Below, piece by piece: positions 24,601 to 36,705 of a stretch of 64,000 bases of DNA. The translations under genes and the position numbers were made by a program. Location: contig NC_065572.1 of the NCBI RefSeq assembly GCF_937616625.2, forward strand, positions 38,901,653 through 38,965,652. The letters are read 5' to 3'. How positions within the stretch are numbered: the stretch's first letter is position 1; each line of letters starts with the position of its first letter. The notes beneath the pieces were generated by a model that did no database searches, was not told the origin of the DNA, and saw only the letters and a program-made list of their open reading frames with translations. Source of the DNA: Mercurialis annua (lineage: Eukaryota > Streptophyta > Magnoliopsida > Malpighiales > Euphorbiaceae).

Positions 24601-27600
24601 TTTTTTGCGATTGAAGCCAAACGTTTGCAAACATTACGAAACAAATCCAAACATTTCACCTTTTTAGCGATTAAAGCCAAACGTTTACAAACGTTACGAA
24701 ACAAATCCAAGCTTTTCACCTTTTTAGCCATTTAAGCCAAACATTTACAAATGTTGCGAAACAAATCCAAACTTTTAACCTTTTTACCAATTTAAGCCCA
24801 ACGTTTACAAACGTTACGAAACAAATCCAAACATTTTCCCATTTTAGCGATTTAAGCCAAATCTTTATAACATACGAAATAAATCCAAACGTTTACAAAC
24901 AATACGGAACAAAAACAAACGTTTCCCATTTTTATCAATTTAAGCCAAACGTTTACAAACGTTACGAAACAAATCCAAACGTTTCACCTTTTTAGAGATT
25001 TAAGCCAAACGTTTACAAACGTTACGGAACAGATCCAAATGTTTCCTTGTTTTAGCGATTTAAACAAAACGTATGCAAACGTTACGACACAAATCCAAAC
25101 GTTTCCCTATTTTAGCGATTTAAGCAAAAAGTTTACATACATTAAGAAAAAAATCCAAACGTTTCACCTTTTTAATGATTTAAGTCAAACGTTTAAAAAT
25201 AGAAACAAAACCAAACGTTTAATACGTTACGAAACAAATCCAAACATTTCACATTTTTAGCGATTTAAGTTAAACGTTTACAAACGTTGCGGAACAAAAC
25301 CAAACGTTTCACATTTTTAGCGATTTAAGGCAAACGTTTACAAACGTTACGAAACAAATCCAAGCGTTTCACCTTTTTAGCAATTTAAGCCAAACGTTTA
25401 CAAAAGTTACGAAACAAATCCAAGTGTTGCGCCTTTTTAGCAATTTAAGACAAACGTTTACAAACGTTGTGAAACCAATCCAAACGTTTTCCTTTTTTCC
25501 GATTTAAGCAAAACGTTTACAAACGTTGTGAAACCAATCCAAACGTTTTCCTTTTTTCCGATTTAAGCAAAACGTTTACAAACGTTATGAAACAAAACCA
25601 AACGTTTAACCTTTTATGCGATTTAAGCCAAATCAATAAAACGTTACGAAATAAAACCAAATGTATACAAACATTACGGAACAAAAACAAACGTTTCAAA
25701 TTTTTATAAATTTAAGCCAAACATTTACAAACGTTACGAAACAAATCCAAACGTTTCCCCATTTTAGCGATTTAAGTCAAATGCTTATAAACATAACGAT
25801 ACAAAACCAAACATTTACAAACGTTACGAAATAAATCCAAACGTTTAAAAACGTTACGAAACAAATCCAAACGTTTCCCCATTTTAGCGTTAAGCTAAAC
25901 GATTACAAATGTTACGAAACAAATCCAAAATTTCACCTTTTTAGCGATTTAAGCCAAACGTTAACAAACGTTAAGAAACAAATCCAAACGTTTCCCCTTT
26001 TTAGGGATTGAAGCCAAACGTTTACAAACGTTAAGAAACATATCCAAACGTTTCCCCATTTTAGAGATTTAAGCCAAAAGATTATAAACGTTACGAAACA
26101 AAACCAAACATTTACAAACGTTACGAAACAAATCCAAATGTTTACAAACGTTACGAAAAAAATCATAACGTTTCACCATTTTAGCGATTTAAGCCAAACG
26201 TTTACAAATGATACGAAACAAATCCAAACGTTTCACCATTTTAGCGATTTAAGCCAAACGTTTACAAACGATACGAAACAAATCCAAACGTTTCTCCTTT
26301 TTAGCGATTTAAGGCAAACGTTTACAAACGTTACCAAACAAATCCAAACGTTTCCTTATTTTAGCGATTTAAACAAAACGTATGTAAACGTTACGAAACA
26401 AATCCAAAACGTTTCCCTATCTTAGCGATTTAAACCAAAAGTTTACATACATTACGAAACAAATCCAAATGTTTCACCTTTTTAACGATTTAAGCCAAAC
26501 GTATACAAATGTATAGAAACAAAACCAAACGTTTAAAACGTTACGAAACAAATCCAAACGTTTCACAATTTTACCGATTTAAGTCAAACGTTTACAAACA
26601 TTACGGAACAAAACCAAACGTTTCACATTTTTAGTGATTTAAGCCAAACGTTTACAAACGTTAAGAAACAAATCCAAGCGTTTCACCTTTTTAGCAATTT
26701 AAGCCAAACGTTTACAAAAGTTACGAAACAAATCCAAGCATTTCACCTTTTTAGCAATTTAAGCCAAACGTTTACAAACGTTGCGAAACAAATCCAAACG
26801 TTTCACCTTTTTTGCGATTTAAGCAAAACATTTACAAACGTTATGAAACAAAACCAAACGTTTAACCTTTTAAGCGATTTAAGCCAAATTTTTAAAACGT
26901 TACAAAATAAAATCAAACGTATACAAACATTATGGAACAAAAACAAACGTTTCACATTTTTTTCAATTTAAGCCAAACGTTTACAAACGTTACGAAACAA
27001 ATCTAAACGTTTCACATTTTTAGCGATTAAAGCCAAACATTTACAAACGTTACAAAACAAATCCAAACGTTTCCCCATTTTAGCGATTTAAGCCAAACGT
27101 TTAACAACGTAACGAAACAAAACCGAACATTTACAAACGTTACAAAATAAATCCAAACGATTACAAACGTTACGAAACAAATCCAAGCGTTTCACCATTT
27201 TAGCGTTCAGCCAAACGTTTACAAATGTTACGAAACAAATCCACACTTTCACCTTTTTAGCGATTTAAGCCAAACCTTAACAAACGTTTACAAACGTTAC
27301 AAAACAAATCCAAACGTTTCACCTTTTTAGGGATTGAAGCCAAACGTTTACAAACGTTAAGAAACAAATCCAAACGTTTCCCCATTTTAGCGATTTAAGC
27401 CAAAAGATTATAAACGTTACGAAACAAAACCAAACATTTACAAACGTTACGAAACAAATCCAAATGTTTACAAACGTTACGAAAAAAATCATAACGTTTC
27501 ACCATTTTAGCGATTTAAGCCAAACGTTTACAAATGATACGAAACAAATCCAAACGTTTCACCATTTTGCGATTGAAGCCAAACGTTCACACACATTAAG

Positions 27601-30600
27601 AAACAAATCCAAACGTTTCACCTTTTGAGCGATTTATGCCAAACATTTACGAACGTTACGAAACAAATCCAAGCGTTTCACCTTTTTAGCAATTTAAGCC
27701 AAACGTTTACGAATGTTGCGAAACAAATCCAAACTTTTCACCTTTTTAGCGATTTAAGCCCAACGTTTACAAACGTTACGAAACAAATCCAAACGTTTTC
27801 CCATTTTAGCGATTTAAGCCAAATCTTTGAAACGTTACAACATAAATCCAAATGTTTACAAACAATACGAAACATAAACAAATGTTTCACATTTTTATCA
27901 ATTTACGCCAAACGTTTACAAACATTACGAAATAAATCCAAACGTTTCACCTTTTTAGCGATTTAATCCAAACATTTACAAACATTATAGAACAAAACCA
28001 AACGTTTCATATTTTTTAAGATTTAAGGCAAACGTTTACAAAAATTACGAAACAAATCCAAGCGTTTCACCTTTTTAGCGATATAACCCAAACGTTTACA
28101 AAAGTTACGAAACAAATCCGAGCGTTTCACCTTTTTAGCAATTTAGGATAAACGTTTACAAATATCGCGAAACAAATCCAAACGTTTAACCTTTTTAGCG
28201 ATTTAAGCCCAACGTTTACAAACGTTACGAAACAAATCCAAACGTTTCCCCATTTTAGCGATTTAAGCCAAATCTTTGAAACATTACGAAATAAATCCAA
28301 ACATTTGCAAATAATACGGAACAAAAACAAACGTTTCACATTTTTATCAATTTCAGCCGAACGTTTACAAATGTTACGAAACAAATCCAAACGTTTCACA
28401 TTTTTAGCGATTAAAGCCAAACATTTACAAACGTAACAAAACAAATCCAAACATTTCCCCATTTTAGCGATTTAAGCCAAACGTTTATAAACATAACGAA
28501 ACAAAACCAAACATTTACAAACGTTACGATATAAATCCAAACGTTACGAAACAAATCCAAATGTTTCCCCATTTTAGCGTTAAGCTAAACGTTTACAAAC
28601 GTTACGAAACAAATCCAAACTTTCACCTTTTTAGCGATTTAAGCCAAAAGTTAACAAACGTTTACAAACATTAAGAAACAAATCCAAACGTTTTCCCGTT
28701 TTAGGGATTGAAGCCAAACGTTTACAAACGTTAAGAAACAAATCCAAACGTTTCCCCATTTTAGCGATTTAAGCCAAAAGATTATAAACGTTATGAAACC
28801 AAACCAAACATTTACAAACTTTACGAAACAAATCCAAATGTTTACAAACATTACAAAAAAATCCAAACGTTTCCCCAGTTTAGCGATTTAAGCCAAACGT
28901 TTACAAACGATACGAAAAAATCCGAACGTTTCACCTTTTTAGCGATTTAAGCCAAACGTTTACAAACGTTACCAAACAAATACAAACGTTTCCTTATTTT
29001 AGTGATTTAAACAAAACGTATGCAAACGTTACGACACAAATCCAAACGTTTCCCTATCTTAGCAATTTAAGCCAAAAGTTTACAGACATTACGAAACAAA
29101 TCCAAACGTTTCACCTTTTTAACGATTTAAGCCAAACATATACAAATGTATAGAAACAAAAGCAAACGTTTAAAACGTTACGAAACAAATCCATACGTTT
29201 CACAATTTTAGCGATTTAAGTCAAACGTTTACAAACATTACGGAACAAAACCAAACGTTTCACATTTTTAGCGATTTAAGCCAAACGTTTACAAACGTTA
29301 CGAAAGAAATCCAAGCGTTTCACCTTTATAGCAATTTAAGCCAAACGTTTACAGAAGTTATGAAAAAATCCAAGCGTTTCACCTTTTTTTCAATTTAAGC
29401 CAAACGTTTACAAACGTTGCGAAACAAATCCAAACGTTTCACCTTTTTTGCGATTTAAGCAAAACGTTTACAAACGTTACGAAACTAAACCAAACGTTTA
29501 ACCTTTTAAGCTATTTAAGCCAAATCTATAAAACGTTACGAAATAAAATCAAATGTATACAAACATTACGGAACAAAAACAAATGTTTCACATTTTTTTC
29601 TATTTAAGCCAAACGTTTACAAACGTTACGAAACAAATCCAAACATTTCACATTTTTAGCGATTAAAACCAAACATTTACAAACGTTACGAAATAATTCC
29701 AAACGGTTAAAAACGTTATGAAACAAATCCAAACATTTCCCCATTTTAGCGTTTAGCCAAACGTTAACAAACGTTACGAAACAAATCCAAACATTCACCT
29801 TTTTAGCGATTTAAGCCAAACCTTAACAAACGTTTACAAATGTTGCGAAACAAATCCAAACGTTTCACCTTTTTAGGGATTGAAGCCAAACGTTTACAAA
29901 CGTTAAGAAACAAATCCAAACTTTTTCCCATTTTAGCGATTTAAGCCAAAAGATTATAAACGTTACGAAACAAAACCAAACATTTACAAACGTTACGAAA
30001 CAAATCCAAATTTTTACAAACGTTACGAAAAAAATCCAAATTTTTCACCATTTTAGCAATTTAAGCCAAACGTTTACAAACGATACGAAACAAATCCAAA
30101 CGTTTCACCATTTTGCGATTGAAGCCAAACGTTTACACACATTACGAAACAAATCCAAACGTTTCACCTTTTTAGCAATTTAAGCCAAACGTTTACGAAC
30201 GTTACGAAACAAATCCAAACGTTTCACCTTTTTAGCGATTTAAGCCAAACGTTTACTAACGTTACAAAACAAATCCAAGCTTTTCGCCTTTTTAGCAATT
30301 TAAGCCAAACGTTTACAAATGTTGCGAAACAAATCCAAACTTTTCACCTTTTTAGCGATTTAGGACCAACGTTTACAAACGTTACGAAACAAATCCAAAC
30401 GTTTTCCCATTTTAGCGATTTAAGCCAAATCTTTGAAACGTTATGAAATAAATCCAAACGTTTACAAACAATAAGGAACAAAAACAAACGTTTCACATTT
30501 TTATCAATTTAAGCCAAACGTTACGAAATAAATCCAAATGTTTCACCTTTTTAGTGATTTAATCCAAACATTATAGAACAAAACCAAACGTTTCACATTT

Positions 30601-30694
30601 TTTTAGATTTAAGCCAAACGTTTACAAACATTACGAAACAAATCCAAGCGTTTCACCTTTTTAGCGATATAAGCCAAACGTTTACAAAAGTTAC

Positions 30695-30699
30695 GAAAC
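30695..30699. repeat. E3 target-site duplication, left copy (GAAAC)
   Basis: GAAAC precedes TGTCACGACCC. The right flank at 41449-41453 is GAAAT, one mismatch away. Confidence 0.8.
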
Positions 30700-32066
30700 T
30701 GTCACGACCCATTTTCATGAATCGCGACCGGCGCTAGGGTATCGGTATGGCTGTACCAAAACCCGTAGCTAGCCTTACAGTTAACCCTATAAATACATAA
30801 CCTGCAAGAAAACAATGCTCGGGGGCAACCGAGACTTCAGCCTAGTTCTAACAGTTCATAAAATACAATATTTATATAATAGATGCTAGATGCTCGATCA
30901 ATTCTGAGTCTCCAACATAGCATAAATATTTAATACCCCAAGTTATTATATTAATGCCAAAACAACAATTAATCAATTGAATAATTCTGATAACAAGTAT
31001 TAGACAAGTACAACTTCTAATTACTACTGCGGTCTAAGAATAAAATCAATTTAACAGTTTTAATAAAATAAAATAAACCTCTGAGGAATTAAAGAATTAG
31101 AGACCAGCTGACTCGCTCAAATCATAACCCTGGGAAAAATTGGGAAAAACAACGTGGTCAGATTTACTCAGTAGAGTTTATATAACCATTTACATTTATT
31201 AAGTTGAAAACCTTTAAAAAACGTTTAATAAAACATTTTCATTATGGATTATCAATGAAACCCTAAACCACAATTATAAATCCATTATCGTGTCGGTGAG
31301 ACGTATCTCAATAACCGATCCCCGACTATCACTTAATAAATAGTGAGCCCAGGAGACGTATCTTCCACCGTTGCCCTCACTAAGGTGAGACATATCTCAA
31401 ACCTACCTCAATACCATAATCATTACCGGTGCGCACGCAGTCCCGATGATGCCCATTGAGTAGCACGTTCCAAATCAAATCCACAATGCCGAAAAACAGT
31501 TCGAAAGTTGTTTATACATATAAATATACAAAGTATAACGTTTGCTTAATAAAGAGGTAAATAGAGATATAAACTCACTGCTTGCTATTCCACGTGAAAC
31601 CTGACAAACAATCTAACTCTGGTTCGCCTCTGAAGTACGAACAATCGACGAGTCTAAACAAGGTATAAAATCATAATTAAAACAGACCCTAACTCTAGAG
31701 AGTACTAGACACCACATAGGACTACACGTCAAGGTAAAATAATCCAGAGCCAACACAAAACCTAAATAAATTATAATGCCAAAATAATACATGTCTATTG
31801 AGTTCTCGCTTTAAAATCCGTTTCAGAAAATATTATTTTAATAAATATTAAATAATATAACAATTTCCAAATAGTGGGTTAGCCGAGTTACCGATAATTA
31901 CCAAGCTACCTCACATGTCAGGTGACCCAAGTCTAACCCGACCCAAAATATTTTGTCAAAAAAAAAAACCTATAGTTTATAATTTCTAAAATAACAATTT
32001 GATAAAATAATAAATCAGCATTTAAACGGAACTCAATATCTTAAGATCCAAGTAACCAATAGCTAC
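30700..32066 (-). repeat. E3 solo LTR, U5-side part
   Basis: It includes the conserved CTCGGGGGCAACCGAGACTT text (rc) near 30820, the conserved ACTGCGGTCTAAGA text (rc) near 31025, and three loose copies of a GAGACGTATCT-type repeat between about 31297 and 31400. Non-coding. The final five bases, GCTAC, are the left copy of the Tat target duplication. Confidence 0.85.
32062..32066. repeat. Tat element target-site duplication, left copy (GCTAC)
   Basis: GCTAC flanks both ends of the Tat element; the second copy is at 39956-39960. Confidence 0.93.
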
Positions 32067-32659
32067 TGATGGAGTCTGCCTTCTGAACCGGTGAGTGAAC
32101 CTGCAAAACAGGGTAGAAGCTAACCGGACGGTGGTTGTCCGATTAACTCTCCGATGCTAAAGTCAGTCTAGAGCTTTGAGCAGCGTTTTGAGTATATGAA
32201 TGTAATTGTGATTCTAGGCATACCTCGTGCTCCTTTTATAGTAGTCGAATATACCTAGTAGAGTTGTATTAGGCAGGTGAATCCTACTTTGTAGGGATTC
32301 GGCCGTATCGTAGAGATTCTCCTGATTTGTTGGGATCTACCTTAATCTGATAAGAGTCCTATTTAGGAACGTCTTCCTAAATAGTCTTATCTTCCTAAAG
32401 TAGAGCTTATCCTTCCATATGTAGTGTTTGTGTCCTAATAGGACAATATTTCCATACTTAGTCGTTTACCCGAATCCCGGACCTGACGCGCTCTCGGCGG
32501 ATCATGTGGGATTCGGTCTTTATTAGTGTGTTACCGAATCTTAGAGATTCGGCATCTCCTTCATATCTTTCGGTCTTCAGGGGGAGTCCGGTGTCGCCGG
32601 AGAGTGGATCTCCTGTAACTCGGCTCCATTATACTTTCAGTAGGATTCGGTATCCATCA
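32067..32659 (-). repeat. Tat 3' LTR (593 bp)
   Basis: TGATGGAGTCTG to GGTATCCATCA, with TG...CA ends. It appears identical in length and sequence to 39363-39955. Confidence 0.95.
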
Positions 32660-32675
32660 TTAGCCCCCCCGCAAG
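32660..32675 (-). promoter_or_regulatory. Tat polypurine tract
   Basis: The minus strand reads TTGCGGGGGGGCTAA directly before the TGATGG start of the 3' LTR. Confidence 0.85.
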
Positions 32676-33281
32676 TGAGCTGAAGTAGTTTGGCATTTAT
32701 GCCTTAGTGGATTTTAGCTCTTTTGGAGCTGAGTTCTTTTATACGGGCGAGTCGTTTTGTATTCCGGGCGAGTCGTTTCATATGTTTGTGGGCGACGTTT
32801 CATCTTTAGTAAGATTCTGCATTGCCACGTGTTGTCCATCAGTAGAGGGTTATGACTGGATGAAGGACAAGTGTCTTCGTGCGCTATTAGTTGGTCCTTA
32901 TTTGTAATTATGGGATCTCGTCTTTTCGGTTTCTTTGGTTTAGGCTATATAATTGTTCATTTTCTTCAATTTTCTTTCTTCTTTAATCTTTGCTTTCTCT
33001 GTAACTGCTTAAACCTTCGATTTCTTCAAGCTTTCTGTGGGTTTTCTTCTTCTGCTGTCAAGATTCCTCGTTTTCAAGTTGCTCCTTATCTTTCTTTTGA
33101 TCCTGCGTATTTGCTTGCGAGGTATTTTACCTTTTCTTTAATTTAATTTCTTGGTAGTTTTTCAGTTTTCATTTTATTCCTTCTGTTCGTCTTGTTCTTC
33201 TTCTTTTCCTTTCTTTTGATCTTTTAGAGTTTTAATTTTATCATCATTCCGTGTTTCCCCCCCCATTTTAAAAATTTTAAA
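32676..33281 (+). promoter_or_regulatory. Promoter/5' leader region of the antisense gene
   Basis: No convincing protein is encoded here. A TATA-like CTATATAATT lies at about 32945-32954, followed by a long pyrimidine-rich leader up to the ATG at 33282. This looks like a plant promoter and 5' UTR facing away from the 3' LTR. The short open frames in it (32707-33146) show no known motif and are probably chance. Confidence 0.45.
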
Positions 33282-34016
33282 ATGTCAGAAGTAACTGAGG
33301 GGGCGAAGGGTGCTCGTGACGAGCTAGAATATACCCGGAGCTCCTTGTCAAGAGAGCAGATACTCGATTATTCCGAGGAATTTAGCTTTCCCGAGTCGTA
33401 TGTTATTCTGAGGCCGGCAAAATCGTATCGGGCGAATCATAGCACCGATTCGCCTTCCAAGATAGTAATTTTTCATGAACAGCTTTTAGCGGGTCTTAGG
33501 TTTCCCTTAGAGTCTTTAATCGTAGAGGTCTGTCATAATTTAGGTGTTCCTTTGGGTCAACTGCATCCGAACGCGATTCGCCTTCTTTGTTCTTTTATGG
33601 AATCGTGTAGGGTTCGGATGCAGGAGCCTTCGCTTGCTCTTTTTAATTATTTTTATGTTTTCTCCCGCCGAAAGGGTGAGGAATTTATTTTTGCTGGTGG
33701 TCGACCGAATCGATCTCTTTTTAGTCTTCCTTCTTCTTTGAAGGGTTGGACCCCTAAGTTTTTCTTGGTTCAGCACTCTTCTTTCTCCTCTTTTTCGCGG
33801 AGTTTTACTTCTAGTAAGGTTTCGCTTACTAATGTACCTGATTTGGATGATGGGGAGAAGGACTTCGCCCTGTCTTTGCTGTCGGATTGTCGTTTTGACA
33901 AGCCCAAGTACAGCGTTCTTTTAGAACAGTATTTGAGTCGCCGTGAAATACTTTTGGCGGGTCTTCCTTTAGAAGGTATTTTTCTAATCTTTTGTTGTTA
34001 TGTTTTTGTTTTGTAG
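33282..34016 (+). CDS. Antisense gene of the Tat element, exon 1 (gypsy-type putative transposon protein domain)
   Basis: About 230 codons from ATG 33282. The SPSKIVIFHEQLLAGLRFPL, LGVPLGQLHPNAIRLL and LPSSLKGWTPKFFLV segments resemble the plant domain named putative gypsy-type transposon (Pfam Transposase_28). That domain occurs in extra genes of Tat elements; its biochemical role is unknown. The likely splice site is GT at 33976 with AG at 34016, but that intron is only 41 bp, short for a plant, and leaves the next exon one base out of frame. A donor at 33929 (88-bp intron) would keep the frame. No signal peptide or membrane segment is evident. Confidence 0.7.
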   Translation: MSEVTEGAKGARDELEYTRSSLSREQILDYSEEFSFPESYVILRPAKSYRANHSTDSPSKIVIFHEQLLAGLRFPLESLIVEVCHNLGVPLGQLHPNAIRLLCSFMESCRVRMQEPSLALFNYFYVFSRRKGEEFIFAGGRPNRSLFSLPSSLKGWTPKFFLVQHSSFSSFSRSFTSSKVSLTNVPDLDDGEKDFALSLLSDCRFDKPKYSVLLEQYLSRREILLAGLPLEGIFLIFCCYVFVL

Positions 34017-34017
34017 G

Positions 34018-35075
34018 ATGTCGACTTCTCTTGAACATTTGCTTGACAATTTTCATGTCGATATGACTGTAGATATGGGCGAGGTCACCAGTGGCGTTCC
34101 TAATCCGTCTTCGATCGCCGTACCGGATCCAACGCCTAATTCGGTGGATCTTGGTCTTGCTTCCGGCGATCAAGTTCCTGCTGCGACTTCTGAGTCGCCT
34201 TTGCTTCCTTCGAAGGAATCAGCTCCTTCTCTGAAGGGGTTGCCTACCGGCGGTCAGAAACATCCTGCTGAGGACCAGGCTGGAGCTTCTGCCAAGCGTC
34301 CCAAGAAGAAGAAATCTTCTGGGGTGTCTTTCGAGGAGGCACCTCGGTTTGCGGCTTGGGCGGACGCGCAGGATCCGCCTCGACTTTCAAACGTCGCCAT
34401 TCTTCATGCTTGCATGGAGAATATTATGATAAAAGAGGACATTGAGTCCATTGATCGCGAACATGGCGATAATTTGGCTGAGTTCGCCTGTCTCGGCGGT
34501 TTTTCGGTATGCTTTTTTCTCTTTTGTTTTATATTATGATTTGCTTCTCTTTTTTTCTTATTTGTTGCTTTCTTTCTCAGGTGGTCCAGTCCATCGCTGT
34601 TTTAGAGCGCCGCCGAAGGGATGCGGTGGATCAACTGAAGAAGCTTCAGAAGGATTCCGAATCCTGGCTCTCCGAGAGACAGAAGATGGAGGATGAGGCT
34701 GGCGAGGCGACTGGTCTGATCCAGCAGCTGAGGTCTTCCGTATCTGCCAAGACTCGGGAGATTTCCGCTTTAGAGGCTCGGGTTCGAACTTTGTCCGAGG
34801 AAGTCGAGTCTCTACAGTCTTCTTCAGGTGCTCTCACTAAGGAGAGGGATGATCTGAAGAAAGAAGAGGAGCGTCTCCGCCGGCGATTGGGTGACTCTGG
34901 GAGCTTTTATTCCCAAGTCATGACTCAGTACCGGTTGGCGATCGGGGCAAAGCTGCGGGAGCAGAATCCAGGCGTCGATCTTTCTGGAGTCAATCAGTTG
35001 GATCCTGCTTCTTTGGCGAAGGAGGTGAAGGCGAAGCTTGATAAGCAGAAGCAAGATGCTCTGAAGAAGGCTTAG
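34018..35075 (+). CDS. Antisense gene of the Tat element, exons 2 and 3 (nuclear-signal and coiled-coil part)
   Basis: Exon 2 (34018-34506) encodes MSTSLEHLLDNFHVDMTVDM, a low-complexity Pro/Ser-rich region and a basic KRPKKKK run that could be a nuclear signal. A clean GT...AG intron (34507-34580) joins it in phase to exon 3 (34581-35075), which is rich in Glu, Lys, Arg and Leu and predicts a long coiled coil (AVLERRRRDAVDQLKKLQKD onward). It ends at TAG 35073. The preserved splice phase and long open frames suggest selection until recently. The gene converges on pol, so sense and antisense transcripts could overlap. Confidence 0.72.
34507..34580 (+). other. Intron 2 of the antisense gene (74 bp)
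   Basis: It starts GTATGC, is T-rich, and ends TTTCTTTCTCAG. It is phase 0 on both sides: exon 2 and exon 3 frames join without a shift. This is a typical short plant intron. Confidence 0.75.
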
Positions 35076-35445
35076 TTTTTATTTTCTTCTTTTTTGTATA
35101 TTTTGCTTTTGCCTTATTTTTGTATTGGATCGTAGGCGGATCCTTTGTAATTTTGCTTCTGTTAATATAATGATCTTTTGACCATTGCTTTTCTTTAGTT
35201 GTAGAGTTAATCTAAACTCGTTTGTTATTTTGAGAAGTTAATCTAAACTTCTGCTGGTGTAATTTATTTGTAGGTCCGAATGGATCCTTTTATTTATTTG
35301 ACTCGGACGAGTCTAAATTATTTTTTATCTAAGATTCAAACGATTCTTGTTAAATTGTATGTATTAGGTCTCGAGCGAGCCTATAAGATTCGTTTCGCCA
35401 AATCGCCTTTTATTTCAAAAATGGAAATAAGTACAAGCCATGAAT
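35076..35445. other. Convergent spacer between the antisense gene and Tat pol
   Basis: AT-rich and non-coding. It holds the 3' ends of both convergent genes. AATATAATG-type sequences near 35164-35172 could serve the antisense transcript as polyadenylation signals. No other feature is seen. Confidence 0.5.
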
Positions 35446-36705
35446 TTATTGATAATACTTTCTCAGGTGTTCTACATTCCAATATCTGGGTACCATGGAC
35501 CCAGTTATTGTCTTTAGTCTATATGCGCCTTTGCCAGTAGCTTCTTCTATGATGAAAGGGCCTTCCCAATTAGCTTGCATTTTCTTTACTCCTGCGTTTC
35601 CTCTGCCAACTTCCGCGTTTCGTAAGACCAGATCGCCTCTTTGAAATTCTCTAAAATTCATTCTTTTGTTATGGTATTTTGCGGCTTGCTTCTTGTATGT
35701 AGCGGCTCGGGCTGCCGCTTCATCCCTTCTCTCCTCTAGTAGGTCTAGACATAGTCTTGTTCTAGCCTCATTGGTTTCTTCTTCTAGATAGTTTACTCTG
35801 ATACTGGGTATACCAATTTCTACTGGAATTACTGCTTCAGTGCCGTAGGCGAGCCTGAAAGGTGTTTCGCCAGTTCCTTTTCTAGGAGTTGTTCTGTATG
35901 CCCATAGAACGCTGTATAATTCTTCTGCCCAGTTCTCCTTATACTGAGAAAGTCTCTTTTTTATTCCTTGTGCTATGGTTCGGTTGGTGACTTCTGTCAT
36001 TCCGTTTGTCTGAGGGTGCGCCACTGAAGTAAATTTCAAATTGATCATTAGTCCTTTGCAAAATGCCTTGAACCGCTTGCAATTGAATTGTTTGCCGTTG
36101 TCTGCTATTACAGTGTGGGGTATGCCGAATCGGCATATTACTTCGTTCTTGAAGAATTCCTCTACTTTGGCTGCGGTGATGGTTGCGACAGGCGCTACCT
36201 CTACCCATTTTGTGAAGTGCTCTATTGCGACGATTAGGAATTTCACTTGATGTTTTCCCGTTTCGAACGGTTCAACTATGTCAATCCCCCAAGTGGCGAA
36301 CGGCCATGGGCTTTCCATTGATCCTTGAGGCACTGCTGGTACACGGCTGATGTTGTCGTGTCTTTGGCATTTATCACATTTCTTGACTAATGCTTTTGCG
36401 TCTTCTTTGATGGTCGGCCAGTAGTATCCCTGGAGTATTGTTTTTCTTGCTATGGTGACTGCTCCTTCGTGCGCGCCGCATATTCCTTCGTGGATTTCCT
36501 TTAAGATGGATTCTCCTGTCTGAGGCGAGACACACCTAGACCATGGATGAGTTAATGAGGTTCGGTAAAGAACTCCATTGTGAAAAGAGTAGTTGGCAGA
36601 TTTTCTGATGGTGCGAATGGCTTCGACTTTGTCTGTTGGTAACTCGCCGCGGTCTAGATATTTGATCAGTGGAGTCATCCAGGAGTCGGCCTCCTCGATT
36701 GCCAT
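35446..36705 (-). CDS. pol: Tat integrase (separated from RNase H by a frameshift)
   Basis: About 419 codons. An N-terminal HHCC zinc-binding region (HEGICGAHEGAVTIARK, then KKCDKCQRH) is followed by a DDE core: Asp in GIDIVEPFETG, Asp in VIADNGKQF, Glu in NGMTEVTNRT. The C-terminal part has GDLVLRNAEVG and ANWEGPFIIEEATG, typical of gypsy integrases. There is no chromodomain, as expected for Tat. The frame overlaps the upstream pol frame by 31 bases in the -1 register. In relatives RNase H and integrase are one polyprotein, so a one-base change near the A-run at about 36712-36717 probably split them. Confidence 0.88.
   Translation of the reverse strand: MAIEEADSWMTPLIKYLDRGELPTDKVEAIRTIRKSANYSFHNGVLYRTSLTHPWSRCVSPQTGESILKEIHEGICGAHEGAVTIARKTILQGYYWPTIKEDAKALVKKCDKCQRHDNISRVPAVPQGSMESPWPFATWGIDIVEPFETGKHQVKFLIVAIEHFTKWVEVAPVATITAAKVEEFFKNEVICRFGIPHTVIADNGKQFNCKRFKAFCKGLMINLKFTSVAHPQTNGMTEVTNRTIAQGIKKRLSQYKENWAEELYSVLWAYRTTPRKGTGETPFRLAYGTEAVIPVEIGIPSIRVNYLEEETNEARTRLCLDLLEERRDEAAARAATYKKQAAKYHNKRMNFREFQRGDLVLRNAEVGRGNAGVKKMQANWEGPFIIEEATGKGAYRLKTITGSMVPRYWNVEHLRKYYQ

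Larger units (their letters stand above)
21602..30699 (+). repeat. Satellite block B, 60-bp monomer with higher-order structure
   Basis: About 150 tandem copies in the same orientation as blocks A and C. Ordered variants recur: a TTTCCTTATT monomer at 23301, 25042 (as TTTCCTTGT), 26351 and 28989 is each followed by a TTAGGGATTG monomer at 24246, 26001, 27327 and 29873, a spacing of 945, 959, 976 and 884 bp. A CCCAACGTTT / ATCTTTAAAACGTTA / TATCAATTTAAGCC trio also recurs near 22400, 22850, 23050, 24800, 27770, 28210 and 30370. No coding sequence. Confidence 0.95.

Noticed and set aside
21898..29798. Longer periodic reading frames (up to ~113 codons) in block B on both strands
   Set aside because: Same cause: satellite periodicity, not coding. 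The encoded peptides simply repeat every 20 residues.
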